Source: Microbacterium gubbeenense DSM 15944 | GTDB lineage: Bacteria; Actinomycetota; Actinomycetes; Actinomycetales; Microbacteriaceae | Length of the DNA stretch: 53,846 bases | Direction of reading: 5' to 3' | Assembly (NCBI RefSeq): GCF_000422745.1 | Contig: NZ_AUGQ01000016.1 | Coordinates: 1-53,846 of the forward strand | Shown here: one piece after another, positions 1 through 9,023 of the stretch | Position numbering within the stretch: position 1 is the stretch's first letter | Layout of the letters: every line of letters starts with the position of its first letter | Notes under the pieces: generated by a model | Seen by the model: the letters and a program-made list of their open reading frames with translations, nothing else | The model's database searches: none | What the model was told of the DNA's origin: nothing | Position numbers and translations under genes: made by a program

Positions 1-204
1 GCCGGCGTGATCGCCGATCACGCCGGACGACTGGCCAAAGCGACGACCGCCACGATCCGCCGCACGCTCATCGCAGTGCCCGCTCGACTGGCGCGTTCCG
101 CGCGCCGCATCACCCTGCACCTCCCCGAGGCCTGGCCATGGCACACCGCGTTCGCGCAACTGTTCACGGCCACGCACGCCCCACCACCGGCCGTGGCCAC
201 CTGA
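1..204 (+). CDS. IS1380-family transposase, C-terminal end (partial)
   Basis: The reading frame is open from the first base of the window and stops at TGA 202-204, so only about 67 C-terminal residues are visible. The stretch containing RRTLIAVPARLARSARRI and LHLPEAWPW resembles the tail of IS1380-family DDE transposases found in actinobacterial genomes, which move their element by cut-and-paste. The catalytic residues lie upstream of the window. I could not identify a terminal inverted repeat downstream. Family assignment comes from recalled similarity, not a search; the copy may be intact outside the window. Confidence 0.7.
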   Translation, partial: AGVIADHAGRLAKATTATIRRTLIAVPARLARSARRITLHLPEAWPWHTAFAQLFTATHAPPPAVAT

Positions 205-523
205 CCATCGCCGCCGCAACGGCACGACCGAGGACCACGTGGACGACCGGGATGCAATGCCCGGAACTCACACCTGCCCTCGAGACATCACCGCCCGCTG
301 ATCATGCCAGCTGAGCCCACCCCAGGCTCATCGGTGGATCGAGGTTTAGTGTGCGACCGGGTAACCGCAATCCGTTACTCGCGACTGCGGTGATTGAACA
401 CGACGACGGCAGAAGCCGGGCGGGCGCCAACGGCGAGGTCCGGGGGAGCGGTACCGGGCATCCGATCGGCGTCGTTGTGCGTCGCGTCAGCGCCGCGTTC
501 CGACCGCGAGCTGCTGACGCGGT
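205..523. other. Intergenic stretch without a convincing gene
   Basis: This stretch lies between the transposase stop and the 3' end of a LacI-type gene. It probably contains the end of the IS1380-type element, but no inverted repeat was recognised. A frame at 351-614 is open, but it overlaps the LacI gene antisense, has no ribosome-binding site and no recognisable protein sequence. Nothing else was seen. Confidence 0.5.
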
Positions 524-1567
524 TCAGCTGGCGCGCAGAGAGCTGTGGCGCACGATTAGCTCGGGCTGGATGACCATCCGCCGCGTCGCGGGCCGGGCCA
601 GGGCACGGGCCTGATCTGAGACGAGGTCGACTGCGCTGCGCCCGAACTCGACGCGGGGTCGCCGGACGGACGACAGCGGGATGGCCGAAGCTGCAGCGAA
701 GTCGACGTCGTCGTAGCCGACGATCGCGATATCGTGCGGCACGGCGATCGTTCCCGTACGAACGAACGATTCGATCATGCCGATCGCGAGCGAGTCGTTG
801 GCCGCGAATACGCCGTCAGGTCGATCGTCCTCACGGCGGCGGGCAATGGAGTCACCGGCGGCGATGCCCGACATCACGGAGCGATCATCGGTTGCGATGA
901 TCTCCATCTGCACCCCCGAGAAGTCCTCGATCGCCGACTGCGCTCCGCGGAGCCGCTGCGCGATCTGATGCGTCTTCGTTTCGCCGCCGACGAAGGCGAT
1001 GCGCCGGCATCCCTGCTGCACCAGGTGAGACACAGCTTGCCTCGATCCGGCGACGTCGTCGATGGAACAGGAAGAGAATCGGTCCGTATCGGGATACGCA
1101 TCCATGAGAACGGTCGGGATGCCGCTGCTGTGCAGCAGGTCGAGCTCCGCGTTCTTCGTCTGTCCCGACGCGAGGATGACCCCGTAGACGCGCTGTTGGA
1201 CGAGCAGGCCGACGTACGCGGCCTCGCGTTCGGCGTCACCGCTCGCGCTGACGATCGAGAGGAACAGGTCGTCCTCGGTTGCGCGGCGCTCCATCGCCTC
1301 GGCGACCTCGCCGAAGAACGGGTTGTTCAGCTCTAGGGCCACGAGCGCGATCGTGCGGCTGCGGCCGGACTTCAGTTGCCGGGCGGCCTCGTTGCGGGTG
1401 TACCCGAGCTCGGCGATCGCCGCGCGAATGCGCGCCTGCATCTCCGGAGATACGCGTTGGGGAGTATTGAGATATTTCGATACCGTTCCGAGCGCGACGG
1501 ATGCGTGACCCGCCACGTCCTTCATGCTGACCACGTCATGTTTCCTTCCCGCGGGCGGGCTTGCCAT
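524..1567 (-). CDS. LacI-family transcriptional regulator
   Basis: A 347-residue sugar-responsive repressor. The N-terminal helix-turn-helix (about residues 15-65, with MKDVAGHASVALGTVSKYLN) binds operator DNA, and residues about 70-340 form the periplasmic-binding-protein-like effector domain (FAANDSLAIGMI and VGYDDVDFA are typical). The first 14 residues are an unusual extension; Met15 is an alternative start, but ATG 1567 has GAGGG just upstream. The gene is divergent from the DUF5722 glycosidase gene at 1674, and a LacI-type operator lies between them, so it probably represses that gene and perhaps itself. The effector sugar is not visible. Confidence 0.9.
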   Translation of the reverse strand: MASPPAGRKHDVVSMKDVAGHASVALGTVSKYLNTPQRVSPEMQARIRAAIAELGYTRNEAARQLKSGRSRTIALVALELNNPFFGEVAEAMERRATEDDLFLSIVSASGDAEREAAYVGLLVQQRVYGVILASGQTKNAELDLLHSSGIPTVLMDAYPDTDRFSSCSIDDVAGSRQAVSHLVQQGCRRIAFVGGETKTHQIAQRLRGAQSAIEDFSGVQMEIIATDDRSVMSGIAAGDSIARRREDDRPDGVFAANDSLAIGMIESFVRTGTIAVPHDIAIVGYDDVDFAAASAIPLSSVRRPRVEFGRSAVDLVSDQARALARPATRRMVIQPELIVRHSSLRAS

Positions 1568-1596
1568 TGCGCCCTCGTATGACGATCATCGGATAG

Positions 1597-1608
1597 TGTA
1601 ACGTTTCA
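1597..1608. promoter_or_regulatory. Putative LacI-family operator
   Basis: TGTAACGTTTCA is a 12-bp palindrome around a central CG with one mismatched pair. It closely resembles the TGAAACGTTTCA consensus of the LacI/GalR family. It sits in the 106-bp gap between the divergent LacI gene and the DUF5722 gene, so either LacI protein of this locus, most simply the adjacent one, could control both directions. Confidence 0.6.
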
Positions 1609-1673
1609 CTCGGCGAGGACGCCCCCAGCCACGCCTGAAAAATTCAACGGAGAATCAGAACAGGAGCACACGC

Positions 1674-4652
1674 GTGTCATATCAGATCGGAAATTCACGC
1701 GCCGGTAATCGGCGCGCCTCCTCTTTACGACGACGACCGGGCGCACGCATCGCTGGGGCCCTCGCTATCCTGCTGGGCATGTTGGCATCCGTGCTCGTCC
1801 CGTCCGCGGCGTTCGCGGCAGAGACGCCGGCGTGGACGTTCGACACCCCCGGCGACACGCAGGGATGGACCGTGGGCAACGGCGTGCCGTCGCTCGAGGC
1901 CACCGAGCGCGGCCTTGAAGTGCAGATCTCGGGCGACGATCCCTGGATCGCCTCGCCGGACTTCGATCTCGACGCCGAGGCGATGAACACCCTCGTCATC
2001 AGCGCGGAGAACGCGACGGGCAACACCGCCGGCAAGATTTATTGGCAGACGGCCGACTCTCCGGGCTATTCCGAGACCATGGCGCAGACTTTCGAGCTGC
2101 GGCCGGACGAGTCGGCGCCGAGCGAGTATCGCGTAGATCTGCGAGGAATCTCGTCGTGGGCGGGCACGATCACGAAGTTGCGCATCGACACGGGTGAAAA
2201 CGCCACGAGCGACGGCACGGTGACGGTCACCTCCGTCGGATTCGACCTCAACGAGGAGGAGCTGCCGAACCCTGAGGAAGAGGACCGTGATCCGGTCGAC
2301 CACATCGGTCACGTCGACCCGGTGGCGGCGACTGATGACCAGATCCACGTGACGGGTGCGGCGCGTGAGGACGCGGATGAGTTCCGGCTTTACGAGCTCG
2401 ACGCCTGGGAGTATGAGACGGACATCGATAGCGCGGATCTGCTCGATGCGCAGCCGGCGGCATCGGAAGACTTTTCCTTCGCCGTGTCGCGGTTCGACGG
2501 CGAGCGCGACCGTCTGACCTCGAAGTTCCTCGTCGTGGCGGCCACGGGCGACGATGTCGCCTACGTCGATTCGGCACAGTACGCGAGCGACCTCGATTTC
2601 GCCGCGGAGAACGACTTCGCCTTCCCCGAGCCGCCGACGAAGAAGGGGCTGCAGGTGCAGATGACCGATGATGCCGAGGAACTCGGTGTCGGTCACGCGG
2701 CCATCAACGTTGCCTTCGATCGGTTGCTGCTGCCCGACGACCTCGGGCCGGAGAAGACGATCCCCTTCTCCTACGACGGCGAGACGTACTACTTCGATCG
2801 GGAGTATGCGGAGGAAAGCGATCAGGCGATCAAACCGCTCTCGGACAACGGCATGCTCGTCAACCTGATCCTGATCGTCTACGACGACGATAAATCGAAC
2901 CCGGGCGCGCCCGACCTGCTCATCCATCCCGACGCCGCCCGCGGCCAGGGGACGGTCTACGCGTTCAACACGGTTGACGACAACTCACGGTTCTTCCGAG
3001 CAACGCTGGCCTTCCTCGCCGACCGGTACAGCCGTGAGGATCAGGCTAACGGTCGCGCGGTCGGCTGGATCGTCGGCAACGAGGTGAACAGTCCCTGGGT
3101 CTGGCAGAACCGTGGCGAGGCGAGCGTCAACACATTCATGGACGACTACGAGAGGGCGCTGCGGTGGACCTACTTAGCGACGAGTCGCGAGTACGACAAG
3201 GCGCGCACCTACATCTCGCTCGACCACTTCTGGAACCAGTCGATGAACCCATCTCAGCAGTACCGGTACTACTCGGGACGGGCACTCCTCGACCGGCTGC
3301 AGGAGCTCACGCAGGAGACGGGAGACTTCCCCTGGAACGTCGCCCACCATCCTTACCCGGAGGATCTGTTCGATCCTGCCGTGTGGAATGACGAGACGGC
3401 GACTGACTCGTTCGACACCATGCGCATCACGTTCAAGAACCTGCAGGTGCTCTCGGAGTATCTCAGTCAGGACGCGTTCCTCGACGAGGGGAAGCTGCGG
3501 CACATCATCTTGTCGGAGCAGGGATTCAATACGCCGTCATCCGACGAGGCCGACGAAGAACTGCAGGCAGCTGCATATGCCTACGGCTATTATCGCGCCG
3601 TGTCGACACCCGGGATCGACTCGTTCATCCTGCACCGCCATGTCGACCACAAGGTCGAGGGCGGTCTGCGGCTCGGGCTGTGGACGTGGGACGACGAACA
3701 TGAAGAGGACTCGTCTCCCGGCGAACGTAAGCGCATCTACGACGTGTTCCGCTACATCGACACTGTCGAGGGGAGCGAGCACACCGCGTTCGCGCCTGCG
3801 ATCATCGGCGAGGAATCGTGGGAAGACATCTTCCCAGGTCTCGACATCGAGGCGCAGGGCACTCGCCCGCTGCCGGCGGAGATGCCGATCTCGATCGAGG
3901 AGGCCGCTTCCGGCGAGGACGCACTCGAGATCCAAGTCCCACTGCCGGACGAGCGCTGGGTCTCGAGCGAGAACGCGAAGGGCGTGGAGACCGGTGACGG
4001 CGTCACGGTCGATTTCGCGGCGCTCGACAAGCTCTGGCGCGGCATCGTGCATCCCGCGCAAGAGCCTATCGATGCGAGGGATGCGCCTCTGCTGCGCTTC
4101 GGACTCGACGTCCCCGGAACGAACGCCGACAACGGGCGGGTCGCGAAGGTGAAGGTCTACTCAGGCGACGAGGTCGCCTTCGGAACGGCCGAGCTCACGG
4201 GAGAGAAAGCCACTGTCACGGTCGATCTTGGTTCGTGGGACCGGACGGAGGCCATCGATCGGGTGAAGATCTGGGTCCGAGGTTCGTCGAACGCCGACTG
4301 GGACGGTACCTTCACCGTGACCGGCGCCGGCTTCGCCTCCGACGCGCCCGACGAGGAGCCGGAGCCGGAGCAGCCGGGACAGCCGGCTCCTGAGGATCCG
4401 GAGCCGGAACAGCCCGCGCCGGAGCAGCCGGGTCCCGTGGAGCCGGAGCCGACAGCGCCCGTTCCAGAGCAACCGGGTCCGGAGGATCCCTCCGGCGAGC
4501 AGCCTAGGTCGGGTGAGGATCCCGGTGAGGGCGACGAGCCACTGGCGCCGACCGGCACCGACGCGGCGTCAATGCTGGGTGCTGTGAGCATCCTGCTTGT
4601 GCTGGGCGGGTGCCTGATCTGGCGTGCGTCGCGCCGCATCGCTACGAAGTGA
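1674..4652 (+). CDS. Secreted, cell-wall-anchored DUF5722 protein (putative glycoside hydrolase)
   Basis: A 992-residue exported protein. It has an arginine-rich N terminus, a hydrophobic signal segment (about residues 28-48) ending near AFAAE, a beta-rich carbohydrate-binding-like region (about 50-190), a DUF5722 TIM-barrel-like domain (about 320-700) and a second beta-rich domain (about 740-890). A Pro/Glu-rich spacer, LAPTG, a membrane segment and a basic tail form a sortase sorting signal. Glu470 in WIVGNEVN and Glu615 in ILSEQGF sit where clan GH-A enzymes carry acid/base and nucleophile, so glycosidase activity is inferred. The GTG start at 1674 has AGGAG upstream. Substrate unknown; the nearby rhamnosidase suggests a rhamnose-containing glycan. 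Confidence 0.8.
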   Translation: MSYQIGNSRAGNRRASSLRRRPGARIAGALAILLGMLASVLVPSAAFAAETPAWTFDTPGDTQGWTVGNGVPSLEATERGLEVQISGDDPWIASPDFDLDAEAMNTLVISAENATGNTAGKIYWQTADSPGYSETMAQTFELRPDESAPSEYRVDLRGISSWAGTITKLRIDTGENATSDGTVTVTSVGFDLNEEELPNPEEEDRDPVDHIGHVDPVAATDDQIHVTGAAREDADEFRLYELDAWEYETDIDSADLLDAQPAASEDFSFAVSRFDGERDRLTSKFLVVAATGDDVAYVDSAQYASDLDFAAENDFAFPEPPTKKGLQVQMTDDAEELGVGHAAINVAFDRLLLPDDLGPEKTIPFSYDGETYYFDREYAEESDQAIKPLSDNGMLVNLILIVYDDDKSNPGAPDLLIHPDAARGQGTVYAFNTVDDNSRFFRATLAFLADRYSREDQANGRAVGWIVGNEVNSPWVWQNRGEASVNTFMDDYERALRWTYLATSREYDKARTYISLDHFWNQSMNPSQQYRYYSGRALLDRLQELTQETGDFPWNVAHHPYPEDLFDPAVWNDETATDSFDTMRITFKNLQVLSEYLSQDAFLDEGKLRHIILSEQGFNTPSSDEADEELQAAAYAYGYYRAVSTPGIDSFILHRHVDHKVEGGLRLGLWTWDDEHEEDSSPGERKRIYDVFRYIDTVEGSEHTAFAPAIIGEESWEDIFPGLDIEAQGTRPLPAEMPISIEEAASGEDALEIQVPLPDERWVSSENAKGVETGDGVTVDFAALDKLWRGIVHPAQEPIDARDAPLLRFGLDVPGTNADNGRVAKVKVYSGDEVAFGTAELTGEKATVTVDLGSWDRTEAIDRVKIWVRGSSNADWDGTFTVTGAGFASDAPDEEPEPEQPGQPAPEDPEPEQPAPEQPGPVEPEPTAPVPEQPGPEDPSGEQPRSGEDPGEGDEPLAPTGTDAASMLGAVSILLVLGGCLIWRASRRIATK

Positions 4653-4658
4653 GCACGA

Positions 4659-4702
4659 GCATGTTCCGCCTTCCGCTGCATCGCGCGGAAGGCGGAACAT
4701 GC
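4659..4702. terminator. 18-bp perfect hairpin after the DUF5722 gene
   Basis: Arms 4659-4676 and 4685-4702 are perfect inverted repeats with an 8-nt loop, starting 6 bases after the stop codon. No U tract follows, as is common for actinobacterial terminators. It lies between convergent genes (DUF5722 and the second LacI gene) and could serve both strands. Confidence 0.65.
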
Positions 4703-4799
4703 CTATCGGTCGCGCGATGCGGGGGCGCGCCGGCGTCGTGAGTACCTCGCATACGACGTAGGGGCCTCTGTTGCCGCGATGGCCCTCGTCTGCGCGGGG

Positions 4800-5825
4800 T
4801 CACCAGAGCGGCGGAGCTGTAGAGTGTCTCACTTCGAGGGTCGGAAGAAGGTCGACTCGGCGGGGCTCGCGACGGCCTTCGATGCGCTCGATCATGAGGC
4901 GAATGGCGTTTGCGCCGAGCTCGAAACCATGCTGGTTGACCGTAGTCAGCATGACGCGCGAGTGCGCGGCGACCGCAATTCCGTCGTAGCCGACGATGGA
5001 CAGGCGTTCCGGAGGGAGATCGGCTTCGGCAGCTGCGCGGAGAGCACCCATCGCTAGGGTGTCGTTGCCTGCGAACAACGCCCGGGGGCGATCGTCGGAT
5101 GAGATGAGCTGCCGTGTAGTCGCATACGCGGCTTCCTCATCGATGCCGGTGAGGAGGACGTGCTCAGCGAGACCCGCGGCCGCCATGCGCTCTCGGTAGC
5201 GTTCGAGGCGCCGCATATGAGGATCGGTAGCCCCGGTCATGAGCTCGGGCGAGACTGTGAGATGAGTGATCAGCGTATGTCCGAGAGTGAGCAGATGGTC
5301 CATCACGAGGTCGGTTCCGGCGCTGTCCCGTCCAGTGACGGCGTCGTACTCCTCGGCCTCGGCGTGGCGTCCGATCATGACGACGGGCATCGACAAGGCG
5401 AGGTTCTCGAGCCAACCGGGGGCGAGCAGCGGGGCGATGACGACGATGCCGTCGACCTGGCGGTCGGCGAGGCTTTCGATGGCTTCGCTCGCGCGCGCAA
5501 GCGAGCTGACGTGTGCCGCGATGAGCTGGTAGCCTGTGCCCTCCATGCCAGCGATCGCGCCGCTGACGATCTGAGAGAAGAACTCGTTCTCGACCTGGGG
5601 AATCTGGATGCCGATGGTGAAGCTCGATCCCCGCATCGCGCGGGCCGCGACGCGGGGCCGATAATCTAGCTGCTCGATCGCTGTTCTTACTCGTTCACGC
5701 ATGTCGTCGCTCACGCCGTAGGCGTCGCGCAATACCTTCGAGACGGCAGCTCGAGAGACGCCGGCTACGCGGGCGACATCTTGGATCGTGGCTGCTCGAC
5801 CGCGTGGGGATGCGTGGGTTGACAT
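4800..5825 (-). CDS. LacI-family transcriptional regulator of the sugar ABC importer
   Basis: A 341-residue LacI/GalR repressor. The helix-turn-helix is near residues 13-60 (TIQDVARVAGVSRAAVSKVL), followed by the sugar-binding core (IGIQIPQVENEFFSQ, FAGNDTLAMGAL, VGYDGIAVA). It is divergent from the binding-protein gene at 5945, and two palindromic sites lie in the 119-bp gap, so it probably represses the importer and rhamnosidase operon until the transported sugar is present. ATG 5825 has AGGAGG three bases upstream. The effector cannot be read from sequence. Confidence 0.9.
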   Translation of the reverse strand: MSTHASPRGRAATIQDVARVAGVSRAAVSKVLRDAYGVSDDMRERVRTAIEQLDYRPRVAARAMRGSSFTIGIQIPQVENEFFSQIVSGAIAGMEGTGYQLIAAHVSSLARASEAIESLADRQVDGIVVIAPLLAPGWLENLALSMPVVMIGRHAEAEEYDAVTGRDSAGTDLVMDHLLTLGHTLITHLTVSPELMTGATDPHMRRLERYRERMAAAGLAEHVLLTGIDEEAAYATTRQLISSDDRPRALFAGNDTLAMGALRAAAEADLPPERLSIVGYDGIAVAAHSRVMLTTVNQHGFELGANAIRLMIERIEGRREPRRVDLLPTLEVRHSTAPPLW

Positions 5826-5887
5826 TGTCCTCCTCTCGCGGCTACCTTAGCTAGGTCGTCGCGATAGTAAGCGGCGGTCCGTTCGAT

Positions 5888-5921
5888 GTAGATCGGTCTA
5901 CACAAATGTAGATCGATTTAC
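5888..5921. promoter_or_regulatory. Two tandem palindromic operators upstream of the sugar importer
   Basis: GTAGATCGGTCTAC (5888-5901) and GTAGATCGATTTAC (5908-5921) are related 14-bp imperfect palindromes whose starts are exactly 20 bp apart, about two helical turns, on one DNA face. They lie 24-57 bases upstream of the binding-protein start, where a bound LacI protein would block transcription. AAGGAGGT (5932-5939) is the ribosome-binding site of the following gene. Confidence 0.6.
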
Positions 5922-5944
5922 GCCAGCTTACAAGGAGGTAACTG

Positions 5945-7243
5945 ATGGCTTTTCCGTCGCGAAAACGCTTCATGGTTGTGGGATTGGGTGTTCTGTCTTC
6001 GATCGCCGTCGTCGGATGCGGTGCCGCGTCGGATGACGGCACTACTCGAGTTTCGTTCGTCGTGGATAACTCGTCGACCATGGTCGACACCGCCACGGCC
6101 CTGGTCGAGGCGTTTGAAGCCGAGAATTCCGACATCTCGGTCGCTCTCGAGACTCGTCCGTCGGGTACCGAGGGCGACAACCTCATCAAGACCCGGCTGT
6201 CCACGGGCGAGATGGAGGACGTCTTCCTGTATAATGCCGGTTCGCTTCTGAATGCGCTCAACCCCGATGAAACCCTCGTCGACCTGTCTGAGGAGGAGTG
6301 GATGGAGGGCCTCAATCAGGACTTCATCGATGTCGTCAGCGGCGACGAGGGGGTTTATGGGGCGCCATTGGGAACGACCTCGGCCGGCGGCGTAATTTAC
6401 AACAAGCCCATCTACGACGAGCTCGGGCTCGAGATCCCGGACACCTGGGACGAATTCATGGCGAACAATGCCGTGATTCAGGACGCCGGAATCGTGCCCG
6501 TGGTGCAGACCTTCGGCGACACGCACAGTAGCCAGTATTTCGTGTTGAGCGACTTCGCCAACGTCGTCGCCGCCGACCCCGAATGGGCCGAGGAATACAC
6601 CGCGAATAACCGCAGCTTCGCTGAGGAGCCCGCGCTCGCGGGTTTCCAGCGTCTGCAGGACGTCTACGACGCCGGGTATCTCAACCCCGACTTCGCCAGC
6701 GCGACCGTCGACGACGGCACCCGCATGGTGGCCGAGGGCACCGCAGCCCACTACCCGGTTGCATCCGGCATTATCGCCACGATCCAGCAGAACTCTCCGG
6801 AGTACGTCGAGGACGTGCGCTTCTTCGCACAGCCTGCAGACGACGCCGCCAACACGCAGGCGACCATCTGGCAGTCCAACGCGGTCTACATCCCGCGAAC
6901 CACGGAAGGCGACGAGCTCGAGGCGGCGAAGGCATTCGTCGCGTTCTTGAACAGCCCAGCCGGCTGTGACATTCAGAACGAGATGGGTTCCGCGGCGGGC
7001 CCGTACGCGGGCCTGTGCGAGCTCGACGATGACGAGCCCTCGCTGCTCTCCGACATCCAAACGTACGTCGACGAGGGGCGCAGTGCATCCGCGCTCGAGT
7101 ATCTCTCTCCCATCAAGGGACCGAACCTCGAGAACCTCGCGGTTGAGGCCGGGTCAGGCATCTCGACGGCCGAGGAGGCCGCCGCGCGCTACGACGAGGA
7201 CGTCAAGAAGCAGGCGCAGCAGCTGGGCCTCGAGGGCTGGTGA
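5945..7243 (+). CDS. Sugar ABC transporter substrate-binding lipoprotein
   Basis: A 432-residue extracellular solute-binding protein of family 1, which captures a sugar or oligosaccharide for the two permeases encoded next. The N terminus (RKRF, hydrophobic segment, AVVGC with Cys25) is a lipoprotein signal, so the mature protein is membrane-tethered. Fold signatures include GVYGAPLGTTSAGGVIYNK and AKAFVAFLNSPAGC. First gene of an operon with permeases at 7303 and 8196 and a rhamnosidase at 9020; strong AAGGAGGT upstream. No ATPase is encoded here; such systems usually share an MsiK-type ATPase encoded elsewhere. Confidence 0.92.
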   Translation: MAFPSRKRFMVVGLGVLSSIAVVGCGAASDDGTTRVSFVVDNSSTMVDTATALVEAFEAENSDISVALETRPSGTEGDNLIKTRLSTGEMEDVFLYNAGSLLNALNPDETLVDLSEEEWMEGLNQDFIDVVSGDEGVYGAPLGTTSAGGVIYNKPIYDELGLEIPDTWDEFMANNAVIQDAGIVPVVQTFGDTHSSQYFVLSDFANVVAADPEWAEEYTANNRSFAEEPALAGFQRLQDVYDAGYLNPDFASATVDDGTRMVAEGTAAHYPVASGIIATIQQNSPEYVEDVRFFAQPADDAANTQATIWQSNAVYIPRTTEGDELEAAKAFVAFLNSPAGCDIQNEMGSAAGPYAGLCELDDDEPSLLSDIQTYVDEGRSASALEYLSPIKGPNLENLAVEAGSGISTAEEAAARYDEDVKKQAQQLGLEGW

Positions 7244-7260
7244 CGGCCCGCTATCGGAAT

Positions 7261-7288
7261 GGGGCCGGCACTCCTGAGCGCCGGCCCC
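7261..7288 (+). promoter_or_regulatory. Intercistronic hairpin after the binding-protein gene
   Basis: Arms 7261-7269 and 7280-7288 form a 9-bp GC-only stem with a 10-nt loop, 17 bases after the binding-protein stop and before the likely permease start at 7303. Hairpins here, as between malE and malF, stabilise the upstream message or attenuate transcription, giving more binding protein than permease. Confidence 0.55.
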
Positions 7289-7302
7289 CGCAACGGAATC
7301 TC

Positions 7303-8199
7303 ATGATCAGAAAAACACCTGCCCCCCGTCGGCGGGCGCAGCCGCTACGGTCCGCCTACCCGCTGTGGTTCTACGTACCGGCGCTCGTCCTCTATGCCGT
7401 TTTCTTCGCGGTCCCAACCTTCGCATCGTTCTACTTCAGCCTTACGCGCTGGTCGCTCTTCGATATCGAGTTCATCGGTTTCGAGAACTTCGTGCAGTTC
7501 TTCAGTGAGCCGCAGCTGCTTCAGGGGTTCATCAACACCTTCGTCTACGGCTTCCTCACCTCCGCGGCGAAGGTCGTGCTCGGCCTCGCGCTGGCAGTGC
7601 TGCTGACGACCCAGCTCGTCGGGAAGTCCTTCCTCCGGTCGGTGGTGTTCTTTCCCGTGCTTGTCTCCACGATCGGCATCGGAGTCACCTTCAAGGCGCT
7701 TCTCGATCCCTTCGACGGGCTCGTCAACGCGGTGCTCGGATTCTTCGGCCTGGAAGGGCCGGGTTGGCTCACCGATCCGAGCCTGGCGCTGCTGACCGTG
7801 GCGGGAGTGGACATCTGGAAGGGGCTCGGCATTGCGACTCTCATCTACATTGCGGGTATCGCTGCGATCCCTCAGGAGTATTACGAGGCCGCACGCATCG
7901 ACGGAGCGAGCGCGTGGCGCAGCTTTCGCAGCATCACCCTTCCCCTCGTCCAGCCCGCGACGGCGACTGTCGTGACGCTCTCGCTCATCGGCGGATTGCG
8001 CTCGTTCGACCTCATCTGGGCGATGACGAAGGGTGGGCCTGGTTTCACGAGCGACGTCGTGGCGTCTGTCATTTACAAGCAGTACCAAGCGGGCTTCTAC
8101 GGGCTGTCTACGGCTGGCAACGTCATCCTCTTCGTTGTCGTCACGGCGATCATGGTGCCGGTTACGGTCGCCCTGAATCGGAAGGAGGTTGAGCGATGA
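7303..8199 (+). CDS. Sugar ABC transporter permease (MalF-type)
   Basis: A 298-residue inner-membrane permease with six predicted helices (first LWFYVPALVLYAVFFAVPTF). The loop EYYEAARIDGASAWRSFRSI is the EAA motif that contacts the ATPase. It pairs with the next permease to form the channel. I chose ATG 7303 because it follows the hairpin; a GTG at 7240 overlaps the upstream stop and would add 21 poorly conserved residues. Its last bases overlap the next start (ATGA). Confidence 0.9.
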   Translation: MIRKTPAPRRRAQPLRSAYPLWFYVPALVLYAVFFAVPTFASFYFSLTRWSLFDIEFIGFENFVQFFSEPQLLQGFINTFVYGFLTSAAKVVLGLALAVLLTTQLVGKSFLRSVVFFPVLVSTIGIGVTFKALLDPFDGLVNAVLGFFGLEGPGWLTDPSLALLTVAGVDIWKGLGIATLIYIAGIAAIPQEYYEAARIDGASAWRSFRSITLPLVQPATATVVTLSLIGGLRSFDLIWAMTKGGPGFTSDVVASVIYKQYQAGFYGLSTAGNVILFVVVTAIMVPVTVALNRKEVER

Positions 8200-9023
8200 G
8201 AATTTTCCAGCGCTGGTCTCTGGGGATCATCTCGATCCTCGTCTCAATCGTCGTCTTCATCGTCCCCTTCGCTTTCATCTTCTTGACCGCCTCCAAAACC
8301 GCGAGTGAGGCGTCGCGATTCGAATTCACCTGGCCCACGACGTGGGCGTTCATCGAGAACGTCGTCACTGTCTGGCAGTACCGCGACGGGATCCTTCAGC
8401 GCGCGTTCGTCAACAGCACCGTGCTCACGGTTGCGAGCGTCGTCCTCATGGTCGTGTTTGCGGCCATGGTCGGGTACCTGCTCAACCGTCGGCGCTCGCG
8501 CTGGAATCGCCTCATCAACGCGCTCGTGCTCGCGGGGCTGATCGTGCCGCCCGCCATCGTCCCGACGATCTGGGTTCTTCAGGAGATAGGGCTGTTCAAG
8601 ACGCTGCCGGGCCTCATCCTCGTAGAGGCGACGTTCGGTCTGTCGTTCTGCATCGTGATGTTCCGCGCCTTTGTCGGCACGATCCCGCGGGAGCTTGACG
8701 AAGCAGCGCTCGTCGACGGCGCCGGCCCCATAAGGCTGTTCTTCACCGTCGTGCTCCCGCTGCTGCGCCCCGTCATCGTCACGGTCGTCGTCGTGCAGTC
8801 CGTGACGGTGTTCAACGATTTCGTGAACCCGCTCTACTTCCTGCCGGGAGACGCCAACGCGACCGTGCAACTGACTCTGTACAACTTCCAGTCGCAGTCC
8901 GTGAGCCAATGGAACCTCCTGTTTATGGACGTTCTGCTCATCACCGTTCCCCCGCTCATCATGTACATCTTCTTCAACCGTCAGATCGTCACTGGCATGA
9001 CCGCAGGGGCGATCAAAGGATGA
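8196..9023 (+). CDS. Sugar ABC transporter permease (MalG-type)
   Basis: A 275-residue second permease. It has six hydrophobic segments and the EAA loop PRELDEAALVDGAGPIRLFF. ATG 8196 overlaps the previous stop by four bases and has GGAAGGAGG upstream, indicating coupled translation. It forms a heterodimeric channel with the product of 7303-8199. Its stop overlaps the start of the rhamnosidase gene, tying import to intracellular breakdown. Confidence 0.92.
   Translation: MRIFQRWSLGIISILVSIVVFIVPFAFIFLTASKTASEASRFEFTWPTTWAFIENVVTVWQYRDGILQRAFVNSTVLTVASVVLMVVFAAMVGYLLNRRRSRWNRLINALVLAGLIVPPAIVPTIWVLQEIGLFKTLPGLILVEATFGLSFCIVMFRAFVGTIPRELDEAALVDGAGPIRLFFTVVLPLLRPVIVTVVVVQSVTVFNDFVNPLYFLPGDANATVQLTLYNFQSQSVSQWNLLFMDVLLITVPPLIMYIFFNRQIVTGMTAGAIKG

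Noticed and set aside
351..614. 87-residue plus-strand frame at the left end
   Set aside because: Antisense to the end of the LacI gene in part, no ribosome-binding site, no recognisable sequence; kept as non-coding.
7240..7302. GTG 7240 as start of the MalF-type permease
   Set aside because: It overlaps the upstream stop, but the added 21 residues span a hairpin-coding stretch with no conserved character; ATG 7303 fits the family better, though not proven.
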